From Bacteroidota bacterium (GTDB taxonomy: Bacteria > Bacteroidota > Bacteroidia > Chitinophagales > Chitinophagaceae), in NCBI GenBank assembly GCA_023426425.1, contig JAFAAT010000014.1:1-23960 (forward strand): a stretch of DNA of 23,960 nt, written 5' to 3'. Under the pieces are notes generated by a model. That model ran no database searches, was not told the origin of the DNA, and saw nothing but the letters and a program-made list of their open reading frames with translations. Made by a program: the position numbers and the translations under genes. Below are positions 23,246 to 23,960 of this stretch, one piece after another. The stretch's first letter is position 1, and each line of letters starts with the position of its first letter.

Positions 23246-23944
23246 ATGAACAAGGTAGTTGCTAATGCAGACGAAGCCATTAAAGATATTCAGTCCGGTG
23301 CCGTGCTTATGCTCGGAGGTTTCGGCCTCTGCGGCATCCCCGAAAATTGTATCAACGCAATCGTCCGCAAGGGTATCGACAACCTCACTTGCATCTCCAA
23401 CAACGCTGGCGTCGACGACTTCGGCATCGGCCTCATGCTCCAGAAAAGACAGGTAAAGAAGATGATCGCCTCCTACGTGGGAGAAAACGCCGAGTTCGAA
23501 CGTCAACTGCTTAGCGGGGAACTCGAGGTCGAACTCGTCCCCCAGGGCACGCTCGCCACGCGTTGCATGGCCGCCGGCTACGGAATGCCCGCCGTCTACC
23601 TTCTCGCCGGTGTAGGCACCGAAGTGGCAGAAGGTAAGGAAACCAGAGAGTTCAACGGCCGCGAGTACCTCCTCGAACACGCTTTCGACTCCGACTTCGC
23701 CATCGTCAAAGCCTGGAAAGGCGACACCATGGGCAACCTCATCTTCAGAGACACAGCCCGCAATTTCAACCCCCTCATGGCCATGGCAGGAAAAATCACC
23801 ATCGCCGAAGTAGAAGAACTGGTCCAACCCGGTGAACTCGACCCCAACTACATCCACACCCCCGGCATCTATGTCCACAGGATCTTCCAGGGAACGGACT
23901 ACGAAAAACGTATCGAGCAACGCACCGTCCGCAAGAGCCCCTAG
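23246..23944 (+). CDS. scoA: 3-oxoacid CoA-transferase subunit A (succinyl-CoA:acetoacetate type)
   Basis: This 232-residue protein is the alpha subunit of a two-subunit CoA-transferase, which moves CoA between succinyl-CoA and acetoacetate or similar acids. Signatures are GGFGLCGIPENCI at about residues 28-40, the CoA-transferase family I pattern, then SNNAGVDDFGIG, the oxyanion-site-like VPQGTLATR, and GVGTEVAEGKE. The catalytic glutamate belongs to subunit B, expected directly downstream, but the window ends 16 nt after this stop. I use ATG 23246; a TTG at 23240 would add two residues. A weak -7-like TATTTTCG (23223-23230) precedes it. The symbol could also be atoD or ctfA; the substrate is not proven by sequence. 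Confidence 0.93.
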   Translation: MNKVVANADEAIKDIQSGAVLMLGGFGLCGIPENCINAIVRKGIDNLTCISNNAGVDDFGIGLMLQKRQVKKMIASYVGENAEFERQLLSGELEVELVPQGTLATRCMAAGYGMPAVYLLAGVGTEVAEGKETREFNGREYLLEHAFDSDFAIVKAWKGDTMGNLIFRDTARNFNPLMAMAGKITIAEVEELVQPGELDPNYIHTPGIYVHRIFQGTDYEKRIEQRTVRKSP

Positions 23945-23960
23945 TCAGCCCAAACACTAT

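Noticed and set aside
23078..23920. Long minus-strand open frame (280 codons) antisense to scoA
   Set aside because: The plus strand encodes a clear CoA-transferase subunit with family motifs; C-ending codons on that strand remove stops from the opposite frame. The antisense translation shows no recognisable domain.

Overview
The window looks like a chromosomal segment of a Bacteroidota bacterium, most likely in or near the Chitinophagaceae. This is a family-level guess from gene content, not a database match. The reasons are: a short NuoG without the molybdopterin-like domain, a type III glutamine synthetase, protein sequences of Bacteroidota character, few clear Shine-Dalgarno sites, and several upstream regions carrying TAnnTTTG, the -7 element of the Bacteroidota sigma-ABfA promoter.

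Region 1 (1-10639, + strand) is most of a respiratory complex I operon: the 3' end of nuoE, then nuoF, G, H, I, J, K, L, M and N. nuoA-D would lie to the left, outside the window. Between nuoE and nuoF, only 2 nt after the nuoE stop, sits a small secreted NTF2/SnoaL-like (DUF4440-type) protein that is not a known complex I subunit. A TACTTTTG box just before nuoH could give the membrane-arm genes their own promoter.

Region 2 (10640-12708, +) holds scpB (chromosome condensation) and dnaN (sliding clamp). Each has a -7 box upstream; the dnaN promoter is the best in the window.

Region 3 (12709-17374, +) is an accessory block. After a 352-nt gap with no convincing gene come a heptose-7-phosphate kinase (hddA), a heptose-1-phosphate guanylyltransferase (hddC) and a GT4-type glycosyltransferase. 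These suggest synthesis and transfer of a GDP-heptose-like sugar for a surface glycan. The glycosyltransferase is split by one in-frame TAA exactly where the family normally has Glu. Next is a Fic-domain protein with no in-frame ATG at its 5' end. Two damaged-looking genes in a row point to decay, sequencing error or an ON/OFF state.

Region 4 (17407-23960) returns to core genes: ruvB (- strand), a divergently transcribed cystathionine gamma-synthase/lyase-family PLP enzyme, a 4'-phosphopantetheinyl transferase, glnN (glutamine synthetase III) with a clear terminator, and scoA (CoA-transferase subunit A). The scoA partner should begin just past the right edge. The 318 nt between the PLP enzyme and the phosphopantetheinyl transferase form a composite tandem-repeat block: three AATTGTC heptamer arrays, two copies of a 27-nt unit and an 11-nt purine-rich array.

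I found no CRISPR array, tRNA, rRNA, intact insertion sequence or prophage. Nothing amounts to a clear new defence or biosynthetic system. The items most worth checking are the split glycosyltransferase, the Fic gene start, the NTF2-like gene inside nuo, and the repeat block.
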